This document shows, piece by piece, positions 36,168 to 44,226 of a DNA stretch of 44,226 bases. The DNA is from an uncultured Bacteroidales bacterium (GTDB lineage: Bacteria; Bacteroidota; Bacteroidia; Bacteroidales; JAUNSR01): assembly GCA_947074105.1 (NCBI GenBank), contig CAMTON010000025.1, positions 1 through 44,226 of the forward strand, given 5' to 3'. The translations under genes and the position numbers were made by a program. Position 1 is the first letter of the stretch; each line of letters opens with the position of its first letter. The notes beneath the pieces were generated by a model. The model did not search any database. It worked only from the letters and a program-made list of their open reading frames with translations, and was not told the origin of the DNA.

Positions 36168-39100
36168 ATGAGAAACACTTTTACACGTGCCCTTTCCGTG
36201 GCATCGCTGTCATTGCTATCCCTCGCGCCTATCGCGACTTATGCTCAGCGACCAATGGAAAATTTCTCCAGAGGCCTTATTGCAAGAAGAGTATCCAACG
36301 GATATCTTGTCCAGTGGCGTATCAACTCAGATGAGTGGAGAATAGCTTCTTACAAACTTTACAGAGACGGAGAACTGATCTATGAATCAGGAATCAGCGG
36401 CGCATCAAACTTTCTTGACAAAAGTGGAACAAATGCTTCAGTTTATACAGTTTCAACTGTAATAAACGGAGTGGAATCAGAAGCAAAAGGTGCTATCAGC
36501 AAACCTCTTACAAAAGATTATCTTGAAATCAAACTTCGTGACCTTCCGGAAGGAAAGACGGGTTATCACATTAACGACTGTACTGCTGCCGATCTTGACG
36601 GCGACGGAGAAATGGAGATCATCGTTAAGCGTCTTAACACAGACTGGAGCACTACAAATACATCATATACATATTTTGAAGCATATAAACTTGACGGTAC
36701 ATTCATGTGGGCGATCGATGTCGGTCCCAATATCACAATGGACGTTGAGATAAATATAGCTGCTTTCGACCTTGACGGCGATGGCAAAGCGGAGGTCTTT
36801 ATGAGATCTTCCGACAATACGATATTCGGTGACGGGACTTCTGTCGGCGACAGGGATGGTGACGGTGTAACAAATTACCGTTATTCTATCGGAGGCGACG
36901 GCTTTATGAATGCCGGCCCGGAATATCTTTCACTTATCGACGGTGTGACAGGTGCGGAAATCGACTGGGTGAATTTTATTCCTCGCGGACAGTCATCAGA
37001 CTGGGGTGACAATTATGGTCACCGCGCAAATAAATTCTTCTTCGGAGCTCCGTATCTTGACGGAGTACACCCGAGTCTTTTCATCGGACGCGGTATCTAT
37101 ACTCAGACTCTGATGAAAACTTACGATGTCGTAAATAAAAAACTTGTTGAACGATGGAGCTGGGATAGCCGTACTGAACCAGGATATTCATATCAGGGAA
37201 ATCATAATTTCACTATCGCCGATACCGATGGCGACGGATATGATGAAATAGTATGGGGCTCAATGTGTGTCGATCATGACGGTAAAGGACTTTATACTAC
37301 CGAGTTAGGTCACGGCGACGCTATGCACGTAGGAGATTTCGATCCTTATTATAAAGGTATTGAGGTATTTGCATGTAATGAAGATAAGCCGGGAACTAAC
37401 CTTCGTGACGGAAAAACCGGGAAACTTCTTATCCGTCATATCACACCAAGTGACTGCGGACGTTGCGGTGCAGGTAATATTACTGATAAATATCGCGGTT
37501 ATGAAGTCTGGGGCGGTGGCGTAGGTCATTCTGCTACAGACAGAGAACAGCTTGGTCATTTCGGTGTAGCTGAAAATTATACTATCTACTGGGACGGTGA
37601 TCTTCTTAAAGAGATTCTTGACCATAAAGGATTCAGTTCTAATCAGGGATATGGTCTTGGACATATTACGAAATTCTATGATTATGGTGATATCCGCGAC
37701 CTTCTTGTTGCCGAAGCTGCATCATGTAACTGGACAAAAGGTACTCCGTGCCTTCAGGCCGATCTTTTCGGCGACTGGAGAGAAGAAGTGATATGGAGAA
37801 AAACTGATAACAGCGCTCTTTATATTTATCTTACTCCTTATGAAACAGAAGAAAGAATATATACTCTTCTTCACGATCATCAGTATCGTCAAGCTATCTG
37901 CTGGCAGATGTGTGGCTACAATCAGCCTCCTCATATCAGTTTTTATCTTGGCGGAGAGTTTCCGGATGCTATTCCTGCGAAATCGACAAACGGAAAACTT
38001 GTATGGAAAGGTGAAAGCGGAAAATGGGATATGTCTGCTCAGGAATGGATGAACGGAAGTGAGCTTAAAGGTCTTATCGACGGAACAGGAGCGACTTATG
38101 CGTTCAGCAATAATCAGCAGGTATTGCTGTCTCCTCAGGGTAAGAACAGAAATATCGAACTTGCGTCAGATGTAAATCCATCGGTTCTTACAGTTTCGGA
38201 TATTGATGATTATTCAATTTCAGGAAACGGAAAACTTACAGGAGACATGATGCTTGACAAGATGGGAGAAGGAAAACTTTCCATCGCCGGAACTCATGAT
38301 TTTGAAGGAGAATGTAATGTGTGGGAAGGGACTCTGTCTCTTGACGGTACTTACAGCAATTTCCCTGTCGTAGTACGTCGTCATGCAAATCTTCTTCTTA
38401 ATGGTATCTTTAACAATGATATTACTACAGAATATAACGCTACAATAGCTCTCGGAACAGATAAGACTTCGAATAAGGCTCTTGTAAAGAAAAACATCTG
38501 GCTTTGTGAAGGTGCGAGACTTGCTTTCGACATCAGAGACAATGCTCTTGATCCTTCGGCAATCAATATGATTCCTGCTAATTCTGAAAATGATATCCTT
38601 GAAGTAGAAGGTACTCTTTATGTTGAAGAAAAATCTTTCATCGTTCTTAATACAGAAGGCAAACTTGAGCCGGGGCTTTATTATATCGGTAACATCAACA
38701 GTATTAACGGTAATATTTCTGGCATCAAACTTGACGGAACAAAAGGTGCAGTCGCTCAACTTATTCATAATGCTGAAACTAAGGCTCTTTTTGTACGTAT
38801 AATCGGAATCCGTGATGCTGCTAAGGTGACATGGACGGGACGTGAAAACGGAAACTGGGATTATGCTCTTTCTCTTAACTGGAATAATGATGATATCGAG
38901 GATATCTATGTAAATGGTGACGATGTTACTTTCGGTCTTAATTCAGATCAGCGTAATATCAATATTCCTGAAGTTGTCACTCCAAAATCAATGACTGTAA
39001 ATGATGGAACTTATACATTCGGCGGAGCAGGTTCTCTTGACGGTGATATGTCTCTTTCCGTTGTCAACGGTGCAAATGTGACAATCACAAACAGAAATAA

Positions 39101-40829
39101 CTTTACCGGAAAAGTAACTGTAGATAATTCTGCTCTTACCGTGACACATACTCCGTCTCCTACAAATAACGGAGGTATAGGGGCTGCTAATACAGACCCG
39201 GCTTACTTCGTCCTTAAGGATAGTGCAACTCTGAGAGTAACCAATGATAATGAGATTCTTCAGAGAAGTATCACATTATCAGGCGTAAAGGGTGGTATAA
39301 TCTATAATGATAAAAACTTCTATGTAGATGCCGGAGCCTCATTCAAAGGAACTAAACTTACAAAACGTGGCTCGGGATGGCTTTATCTTGAGTCTAATAA
39401 TACTGATCTTACAGAAACTGAAATTGATGGTGGTACTATCAAACTTAATACTTGGGAAGCTTATCCTTACGGTGTAGGTAAGACTGTGACACTTCGCGGA
39501 GGCGGTACACTGGAAACTTATAATTATGCAGGCGGAAGCGGAGTTACTATGAGTTCTAATTTTGTTGTTCCTGAGGGGGCAAGCGGTAAAATAGTGGCTT
39601 TCCCTCGTGCGACATATACCGGTTCTCTTACAGGAGGAGGAAATCTTACTTGGGTTGTAGATATGATCAGATGTTATATGAATGGTAACTGGAGTGCATT
39701 TGACGGTAAGATAAGTCTTACTAAAAACAGCGCTAACAGTACTTATGAAGATCATTTTATCGTAAACAATTCTTACGGTTATCCTAATGCTGAAATCAAT
39801 ATCGCTAATGATATTAAATTCATATATAATAACTGGGCAGGTACGACGATTAAGGTTGGTGCTCTTTCAGGATCTGCAAATGCAATGGTTGAAAGTGCTC
39901 TTGAAGTAGGAAATAAAAATATCAACACTACATATGCTGGTATTATTTCGGGATCATTCCCATTCAAGAAAGTAGGAACCGGAGAACAGACTCTTTCTGG
40001 TAAACTTTCTTATACGGGAGCTACTACGATTACAGGTGGAACACTTGCAATAACAGGTACAAAATCCGGAACAGGAACTTATACTGTAAGTTCTGGTGCA
40101 ACACTTTGTATTGACGGTACTTCTACCGGTGCAATAACACTTAATGCAAATATCGGAGGTGTCGGAGGTACTCTGTCTGGAGCAGGAACTGTTGAAGGTA
40201 ATGTTACTGCAAATAACGGAGCTGTTATCTCTCCTGCAGGAGTCGATAAAATCGGAACATTGACTGTAAACGGAAATGTTACGATGAGAGCAGGAGCCGT
40301 TATGGAAGCAAACTTAGGAATCAGAGGTATTCCGCAGTTTGACAAGATGGTTGTAAACGGTAAAATGACATGTGCCGGAATATTGAGATGCAGCACTATT
40401 TCTACTCCTAGATATTCTTCAAATCTTAAGTTTCAGATTATCAGCGCTGATGAGATAAGCGGGTCATTCTCTGAAATTATACTTCCTGAAATTCCGGAAA
40501 TATATTCTTGGGATACTTCATCTCTTTACAATGACGGATGTATCTATCTTGTAGATGCACAGCTTAATTCAATTGAAGGTAATTCATTTAAAACCGGTGT
40601 TCTTGATAATGAGACAGACGGAATATATAATGTTGCATTTGAAAATGCTGATCAGAAAGTTACAATGAAAGTTTTCAATCAGACAGGTAAACTTATTGTA
40701 GATCGTGTCGTAATGAATCCTTCAGGCATTGAAACTATCGATATCAGAGATTCTGAAAAAGGTATATATATGCTTTATATCAAACCTGAAAACGGAAAAA
40801 CCGAAACATTTAAACTGATAAAAGAATAA
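36168..40829 (+). CDS. PL11 rhamnogalacturonan lyase with autotransporter-type repeats and T9SS sorting domain
   Basis: A 1553-residue exported protein. The signal peptide ends ATYAQ. Residues about 28-610 form a PL11 lyase propeller with calcium-binding DLDGDGEMEI, DLDGDGKAEV, DRDGDGVTNY and DTDGDGYDEI loops and ADLFGDWREEVIWR, like B. subtilis YesW. Residues about 610-1470 are repeated beta strands with autotransporter-associated repeats, clearest near 1268-1350 (GATTITGGTLAITG, GGTLSGAGTVEGNV). The last 75 residues (KVFNQTGKLIVD to GIYMLYIKPENGKTETFKL) resemble a type A T9SS C-terminal domain. It would cleave the rhamnogalacturonan-I backbone at the cell surface. The long repeat stalk is unusual for PL11. 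Confidence 0.88.
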   Translation: MRNTFTRALSVASLSLLSLAPIATYAQRPMENFSRGLIARRVSNGYLVQWRINSDEWRIASYKLYRDGELIYESGISGASNFLDKSGTNASVYTVSTVINGVESEAKGAISKPLTKDYLEIKLRDLPEGKTGYHINDCTAADLDGDGEMEIIVKRLNTDWSTTNTSYTYFEAYKLDGTFMWAIDVGPNITMDVEINIAAFDLDGDGKAEVFMRSSDNTIFGDGTSVGDRDGDGVTNYRYSIGGDGFMNAGPEYLSLIDGVTGAEIDWVNFIPRGQSSDWGDNYGHRANKFFFGAPYLDGVHPSLFIGRGIYTQTLMKTYDVVNKKLVERWSWDSRTEPGYSYQGNHNFTIADTDGDGYDEIVWGSMCVDHDGKGLYTTELGHGDAMHVGDFDPYYKGIEVFACNEDKPGTNLRDGKTGKLLIRHITPSDCGRCGAGNITDKYRGYEVWGGGVGHSATDREQLGHFGVAENYTIYWDGDLLKEILDHKGFSSNQGYGLGHITKFYDYGDIRDLLVAEAASCNWTKGTPCLQADLFGDWREEVIWRKTDNSALYIYLTPYETEERIYTLLHDHQYRQAICWQMCGYNQPPHISFYLGGEFPDAIPAKSTNGKLVWKGESGKWDMSAQEWMNGSELKGLIDGTGATYAFSNNQQVLLSPQGKNRNIELASDVNPSVLTVSDIDDYSISGNGKLTGDMMLDKMGEGKLSIAGTHDFEGECNVWEGTLSLDGTYSNFPVVVRRHANLLLNGIFNNDITTEYNATIALGTDKTSNKALVKKNIWLCEGARLAFDIRDNALDPSAINMIPANSENDILEVEGTLYVEEKSFIVLNTEGKLEPGLYYIGNINSINGNISGIKLDGTKGAVAQLIHNAETKALFVRIIGIRDAAKVTWTGRENGNWDYALSLNWNNDDIEDIYVNGDDVTFGLNSDQRNINIPEVVTPKSMTVNDGTYTFGGAGSLDGDMSLSVVNGANVTITNRNNFTGKVTVDNSALTVTHTPSPTNNGGIGAANTDPAYFVLKDSATLRVTNDNEILQRSITLSGVKGGIIYNDKNFYVDAGASFKGTKLTKRGSGWLYLESNNTDLTETEIDGGTIKLNTWEAYPYGVGKTVTLRGGGTLETYNYAGGSGVTMSSNFVVPEGASGKIVAFPRATYTGSLTGGGNLTWVVDMIRCYMNGNWSAFDGKISLTKNSANSTYEDHFIVNNSYGYPNAEINIANDIKFIYNNWAGTTIKVGALSGSANAMVESALEVGNKNINTTYAGIISGSFPFKKVGTGEQTLSGKLSYTGATTITGGTLAITGTKSGTGTYTVSSGATLCIDGTSTGAITLNANIGGVGGTLSGAGTVEGNVTANNGAVISPAGVDKIGTLTVNGNVTMRAGAVMEANLGIRGIPQFDKMVVNGKMTCAGILRCSTISTPRYSSNLKFQIISADEISGSFSEIILPEIPEIYSWDTSSLYNDGCIYLVDAQLNSIEGNSFKTGVLDNETDGIYNVAFENADQKVTMKVFNQTGKLIVDRVVMNPSGIETIDIRDSEKGIYMLYIKPENGKTETFKLIKE

Positions 40830-40835
40830 TTTCAT

Positions 40836-40866
40836 AACATTCTCCGGTATATTGTCGGAGAATGTT
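40836..40866 (+). terminator. First terminator after the PL11 gene
   Basis: Perfect 11-bp arms 40836-40846 and 40856-40866 with a 9-nt loop, directly after the stop at 40829. The T-rich tail is short (TAAT), so it may be backed up by the next hairpin. Confidence 0.7.
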
Positions 40867-40903
40867 TAATATCAGAATTATTTATACTGCTATATTTTGG
40901 GTA

Positions 40904-40936
40904 AAGAGGCTGCTTCATTTCTGAAAGCAGCCTCTT
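40904..40936 (+). terminator. Second terminator after the PL11 gene
   Basis: Perfect 12-bp arms 40904-40915 and 40925-40936 with a 9-nt loop, followed by TTTTTG. A strong canonical plus-strand terminator about 75 bp after the stop. Confidence 0.92.
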
Positions 40937-40966
40937 TTTTTGACAGAAAAGGGATATTATAAAAAA

Positions 40967-40994
40967 ATCCCCTGCTTCATAAGAAACAGAGGAT
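40967..40994 (-). terminator. Terminator of the C1 peptidase gene
   Basis: Arms 40967-40978 and 40983-40994 form 12 pairs on the minus-strand RNA, including two G-U, with a 4-nt loop, then TTTTTTT. It lies about 48 bp after the stop at 41042. A weaker hairpin (TCGGGGTTTT region, about 41009-41030) lies between. Confidence 0.8.
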
Positions 40995-41041
40995 CTATTA
41001 AAAAAGAGTCGGGGTTTTATATGAAAGCCCTGAAAATATTT

Positions 41042-42244
41042 TTATTTAACACCAAGTTTTTTAGCGATCTTCTTAGGAAGAGCATCTTTATGAACTACGA
41101 TATTAATAGTTTTAGATTTTAGGAAAGGTACAGAAGCATACCATATACCGTTGTAATCACCGGTTTCTCCCCATGAATTCTTAACCATATAGTAAGGATT
41201 ACCTTTCTGATCGTTTGCTATACCATAGATAAGCATACCGTGGTCATCTGTAGTTTCATAGTTATCGAAACCTTTCTGACGGTTTTCCTGAGTCACTACA
41301 AGTTCAGTAGAAGGAGATTTAAACATTTTCTCGATTTCCTTATCTTTTTCTTCTTTAGTAAGACCTAACCAGCGAGCAGCGTCAGAACCTGAAAGATCGG
41401 CTCCTTTTACATCAGGAAGAGTAGCAAGACCTTTTCTTGTAAATCCTTTTTCGCTTACATCAGAACCCCAGGCAACAGTATATCCGTTATTAACGGCATT
41501 TTCTACGATTTCATTAAGTTCGTCAACAGGAACGTTATAAGAAGAAGCCCAGCGCCAGTTATCAGGAATTTCAATTACAAACTGCTCATAGAAAGGATGA
41601 TGAGTAAAAGAAGTGATACTTACATAATCATCAGCATTAAGGCCAAGCTCTTTTGCGTAAGATTTAGGAGTATATTCTTTTCCGTTATAAGTGAATTTTT
41701 CAGGAACTTCTCCAAGATAAGCTTCGATAATGCCTGAATAACCTTTTTTCCATACCGGAGTAAGAGTTTTAAGTTTTATCACCTGATCAACATAAGCTCT
41801 TGAAAGCGCATCCATTTCATTGTGAACATGGTTTTCTTCACCATAGTTAAGTCCTTTGTAAACTTCTTCCGGAAGAGCACCATAGTTTTTAAGAACATAA
41901 AGTACGTCATAAAAAGATCCACCTGCAGCAAAGTTTGTTTCACCGTGCATTCTTACGAATTTGTCAGCCTTATCCATATAATTATGGTAAACGACAAACA
42001 TTTCAGAGATATCAGCTTCAGGTTTTCCCATTCTAAGAAGCTCCGCTTCAAGAAGTCCGTTTCCGGAATAGCTCCAGCAAGTACCTGATCTGTTCTGATT
42101 TTTTATTGAAGTGATAGGGTTTTCCTTTACTGTCGTAAAGATGAAGCCTTCCTCTTCATTGTTTTCTTTTTTCTCTTCCTGAGCGTAAGTCAACATAGAT
42201 GTCATCAACATCGCGCTCATAATTAAAAGTTTAGATCTTTTCAT
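41042..42244 (-). CDS. C1 family (papain-like, bleomycin hydrolase type) cysteine peptidase
   Basis: The ATG at 42244 gives 400 residues with a signal peptide (MSAMLMTSMLTYAQ); an ATG four codons upstream is possible. The catalytic residues are Gln50 and Cys56 in KNQNRSGTCWSYSG, His335 in TTDDHGMLIYGIA and Asn356 in VKNSWG. The arrangement is that of the C1B aminopeptidase C/bleomycin hydrolase group, but with an export signal, so it acts in the periplasm or outside. It lies 57 nt downstream of the S41 peptidase gene and probably shares its transcript. Confidence 0.9.
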   Translation of the reverse strand: MKRSKLLIMSAMLMTSMLTYAQEEKKENNEEEGFIFTTVKENPITSIKNQNRSGTCWSYSGNGLLEAELLRMGKPEADISEMFVVYHNYMDKADKFVRMHGETNFAAGGSFYDVLYVLKNYGALPEEVYKGLNYGEENHVHNEMDALSRAYVDQVIKLKTLTPVWKKGYSGIIEAYLGEVPEKFTYNGKEYTPKSYAKELGLNADDYVSITSFTHHPFYEQFVIEIPDNWRWASSYNVPVDELNEIVENAVNNGYTVAWGSDVSEKGFTRKGLATLPDVKGADLSGSDAARWLGLTKEEKDKEIEKMFKSPSTELVVTQENRQKGFDNYETTDDHGMLIYGIANDQKGNPYYMVKNSWGETGDYNGIWYASVPFLKSKTINIVVHKDALPKKIAKKLGVK

Positions 42245-42301
42245 TTCGGTAAGCATTATGTAATGTGTAGTATACCTTCCTTTACAAAAGGAGGTTAAAG
42301 T

Positions 42302-43990
42302 TTATCTTTTTTTCTTTTTCACTTCAAAGTTATTTAAAGTTTCATTATAAACTTTCTTATCGGACAAAATATCGGCAGCTTTTTGCAATTCTTCATCATA
42401 TTTCAGTGACTGAATTATCTCTCCGTTCTGATAATAGTATCTTTTTGCTATTTCCTGTTCCAGATATTGAGTTAATTCAGGTTTTGAGAACTGAAGGTCA
42501 TAATCGATGTTATGGACAAGTTTTGCCTCAAGAGCAGCGAATTCTGACTGAGCCTGCTCCGTATAACCTTCGGCTTCAGCAAGTTTTTTAAGTTCCTGAA
42601 GCATCTTTTCACTCTGTCGGTCATATTTGAAATCTTTTGATTTTACAAATTCAACAAAATCATTATAATCCTTATCGCTAAGATTATATTCTTTAACCGG
42701 AGCAATAGTTTCATTATTTGCTTTATAATCATTAGCAAAATCAAAGAAATAATTATCACGCATCAGATAATAAAGCAGATTGGACGGTGTAGTTCCTTCA
42801 ACCGCGATATCAGGAGAAATTCCACCTCCGTCACGCACAAGACGTCCGTTTGCAGTCTGAAATACCTGAGTAAGAGAGTCAGGAATACGTCCGACACTTC
42901 CGTCAGGATTACGGTGAGAATAATCTATAGCCTGGATAAGGCGCCCGCTTGGTATATAATATTTTGCTGTTGTCACTTTCACCATTCCGTTATAAGGCAA
43001 AGGACGTGTGGTCTGAACAAGACCTTTTCCGAAAGTTCTCTCTCCTATTATTACGGCACGATCAAGGTCCTGAAGCGAGCCCGCAACAATTTCTGAAGCT
43101 GAAGCAGATCCGCGGTTAACCATAACGGCAAGAGGAATTTCCGTATCAAGCGGTTCCTGTGTTGTATTATATGTTCTGTCCCAGTTCTTAACTTTTCCTT
43201 TTGTCTCAAGCACTTTCTGCCCTTTTGGAACGAAGAAATTTACTATCTGAATAGCTTCTTCAAGGATTCCTCCCGGATTACCGCGAAGGTCAAGTACCAC
43301 ACCTTTAAGATTATTGTTGTTTTTAAGATCAAGAAAAGCCGATTTAACTTCCTGAGAAGCCTTATCTGTAAAATTGGTCAGAAGAATATAACCTGTAGTA
43401 TCATTTATCATTCCGTAATAAGGCACAGCTTTAAGCTGAATCTTTTTTCTCAGAATCTCTTTTTCTAAAGGCTGCTCCTCACCTTTTCTCTGAAGCTTTA
43501 TCTTAAGAGTAGTATTAGGAAGACCTTTAAGTTTCTCACTTACCTCACTTACATTTTTTCCGGCCATAGAGACGCCGTCGATTTCCAGGATCACATCACC
43601 CGGACGCAGGTCATGTATCTGAGCAGGCATACCCTCATACGGTTCTGAGATGATGACATAGTTATCCCTTTTCTGAATAAGAGAACCGATACCGCCATAC
43701 TCTCCCGTAGTCATAGCTTTAAAATCTTCTTTCTCCGATTCCGGAATATACTGATTATACGGGTCCAGTTTTCCAAGCATAGCATCAACACCGTTCTTTA
43801 TTGCTTCGGAAGAGTTGATTGAATCAACATAATACATCTCCAACTCTTTATATATTGAACTGAAAATGTCCAGATTTTTGGACACTTCAAATGCTTTATT
43901 ATCTTGCGGTGCAGCATTTACCTGTCCGGATACCGCCAGAAACGACATTAAAACAGATGCCAGACAAAATTTTTTCATTTTTTTATTCAT
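42302..43990 (-). CDS. S41 family C-terminal processing peptidase
   Basis: The ATG at 43990 (562 residues) is preferred, or one four codons later, since both give a signal peptide ending VNAA; the longer frame adds an implausible leader. A PDZ domain lies at about residues 85-175 (GGIGSLIQKRDNYVIISEP, DVILEIDG). The S41 core holds LDLRGNPGG (234-241), Ser297 in NRGSASASEIVAG, Lys322 and Gln326 in GERTFGKGLVQ, the Ser-Lys-Gln set spaced 25 and 4 as in CtpB. A C-terminal helical region follows. It degrades or trims envelope proteins at their C-termini. Confidence 0.93.
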   Translation of the reverse strand: MNKKMKKFCLASVLMSFLAVSGQVNAAPQDNKAFEVSKNLDIFSSIYKELEMYYVDSINSSEAIKNGVDAMLGKLDPYNQYIPESEKEDFKAMTTGEYGGIGSLIQKRDNYVIISEPYEGMPAQIHDLRPGDVILEIDGVSMAGKNVSEVSEKLKGLPNTTLKIKLQRKGEEQPLEKEILRKKIQLKAVPYYGMINDTTGYILLTNFTDKASQEVKSAFLDLKNNNNLKGVVLDLRGNPGGILEEAIQIVNFFVPKGQKVLETKGKVKNWDRTYNTTQEPLDTEIPLAVMVNRGSASASEIVAGSLQDLDRAVIIGERTFGKGLVQTTRPLPYNGMVKVTTAKYYIPSGRLIQAIDYSHRNPDGSVGRIPDSLTQVFQTANGRLVRDGGGISPDIAVEGTTPSNLLYYLMRDNYFFDFANDYKANNETIAPVKEYNLSDKDYNDFVEFVKSKDFKYDRQSEKMLQELKKLAEAEGYTEQAQSEFAALEAKLVHNIDYDLQFSKPELTQYLEQEIAKRYYYQNGEIIQSLKYDEELQKAADILSDKKVYNETLNNFEVKKKKR

Positions 43991-44035
43991 ACACACAATT
44001 ATTCTATCTTGTTTAATTTCAGTCTGAAAGATATA

Positions 44036-44043
44036 CAAATGTA
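44036..44043 (-). promoter_or_regulatory. Candidate -7 element for the S41/C1 peptidase operon
   Basis: Minus-strand TACATTTG matches TAnnTTTG, 46 bp before the S41 ATG. No correctly spaced TTTG was found upstream. Confidence 0.4.
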
Positions 44044-44095
44044 ATATTCCCACAAAAAAAAATCACTTCTTTGTCATTTTTTTTTGAGTCAGGTA

Positions 44096-44126
44096 TTGCA
44101 TATTTGAGGAATCTGCATTACTTTTG
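44096..44126 (+). promoter_or_regulatory. Promoter of the tRNA-Asn gene
   Basis: TTG at 44096-44098 and TACTTTTG at 44119-44126 with a 20-bp spacer, the expected Bacteroidetes arrangement. It lies 50 bp before the tRNA 5' end and is divergent from the S41 promoter. Confidence 0.65.
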
Positions 44127-44176
44127 CAATGCAAATAAGGAAAACGAATTATCTAATCCAAATTTGACAAGAACAC

Positions 44177-44226
44177 TCTTCAGTAGCTCAGTTGGTTAGA
44201 GCATCTGACTGTTAATCAGAGGGTCG
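44177..44226 (+). tRNA. tRNA-Asn (GTT), partial at the window edge
   Basis: The first 50 nt of a tRNA: acceptor strand TCTTCAG (44177-44183), T8 A9, a D arm GCTC...GAGC, then a 5-bp anticodon stem TCTGA/TCAGA. The loop CTGTTAA carries anticodon GTT at 44211-44213, which reads asparagine codons. The variable region begins GGGTCG at the edge. The T arm and 3' acceptor lie outside the window. Confidence 0.95.

Overview
The window looks like a chromosomal segment of an AT-rich member of the Bacteroidales, probably outside the genus Bacteroides. Four observations support this. First, rpsL-rpsG-fusA-rpsJ-rplC-rplD-rplW-rplB form one block with no tuf gene. Second, several promoters fit the Bacteroidetes TTTG / TAnnTTTG pattern. 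Third, there is an N-succinylornithine-type carbamoyltransferase. Fourth, a long pectin lyase ends in what looks like a type IX secretion (T9SS) sorting domain. No insertion sequence, phage gene, CRISPR array or integrase was seen.

Layout. 1-5797 (minus): ribosomal protein and EF-G operon with its promoter; rplB runs off the left edge. 6195-9625 (minus): an unrecognised lipoprotein and a DUF5723 outer-membrane protein. 9811-16022 (minus): a close-packed series of XRE-cupin regulator, acyl-CoA synthetase, DUF695, proB, proA and a succinylornithine carbamoyltransferase. 16104-18616 (minus): a DUF2231 membrane protein and a long-chain acyl-CoA ligase. 18617-19206: a gene-free region with a strongly structured element and a terminator. 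19207-20865 (plus): hcp. 20917-22200 (minus): a DUF4861 lipoprotein. 22565-26427 (plus): a cation/proton antiporter, a small beta-barrel protein and a solitary HpaII-like protein. 26541-28577 (plus): rnhB and a GH43 enzyme. 28668-30367 (minus): a GH51 arabinofuranosidase whose 3' end opens a 21-bp tandem repeat array. 30656-36043 (plus): a DUF2723 membrane glycosyltransferase-like protein, a polysaccharide deacetylase, a 22-bp tandem array and queG. 36168-40936 (plus): a 1553-residue PL11 lyase with autotransporter-type repeats. 40967-44043 (minus): a C1 and an S41 peptidase. 44177-end (plus): the start of tRNA-Asn.

How the genes work together. The DUF4861, GH43, GH51 and PL11 genes suggest use of pectic rhamnogalacturonan and arabinan, although they are separate transcription units and there is no SusC/SusD pair. 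ProB and ProA make glutamate semialdehyde for proline, and the carbamoyltransferase serves arginine synthesis, so that operon joins two glutamate-derived pathways. The least explained items are the HpaII-like gene with no methyltransferase and no obvious catalytic motif, the structured region upstream of hcp, and the two short-period tandem arrays. All family assignments were made by reading motifs; no database search was run.
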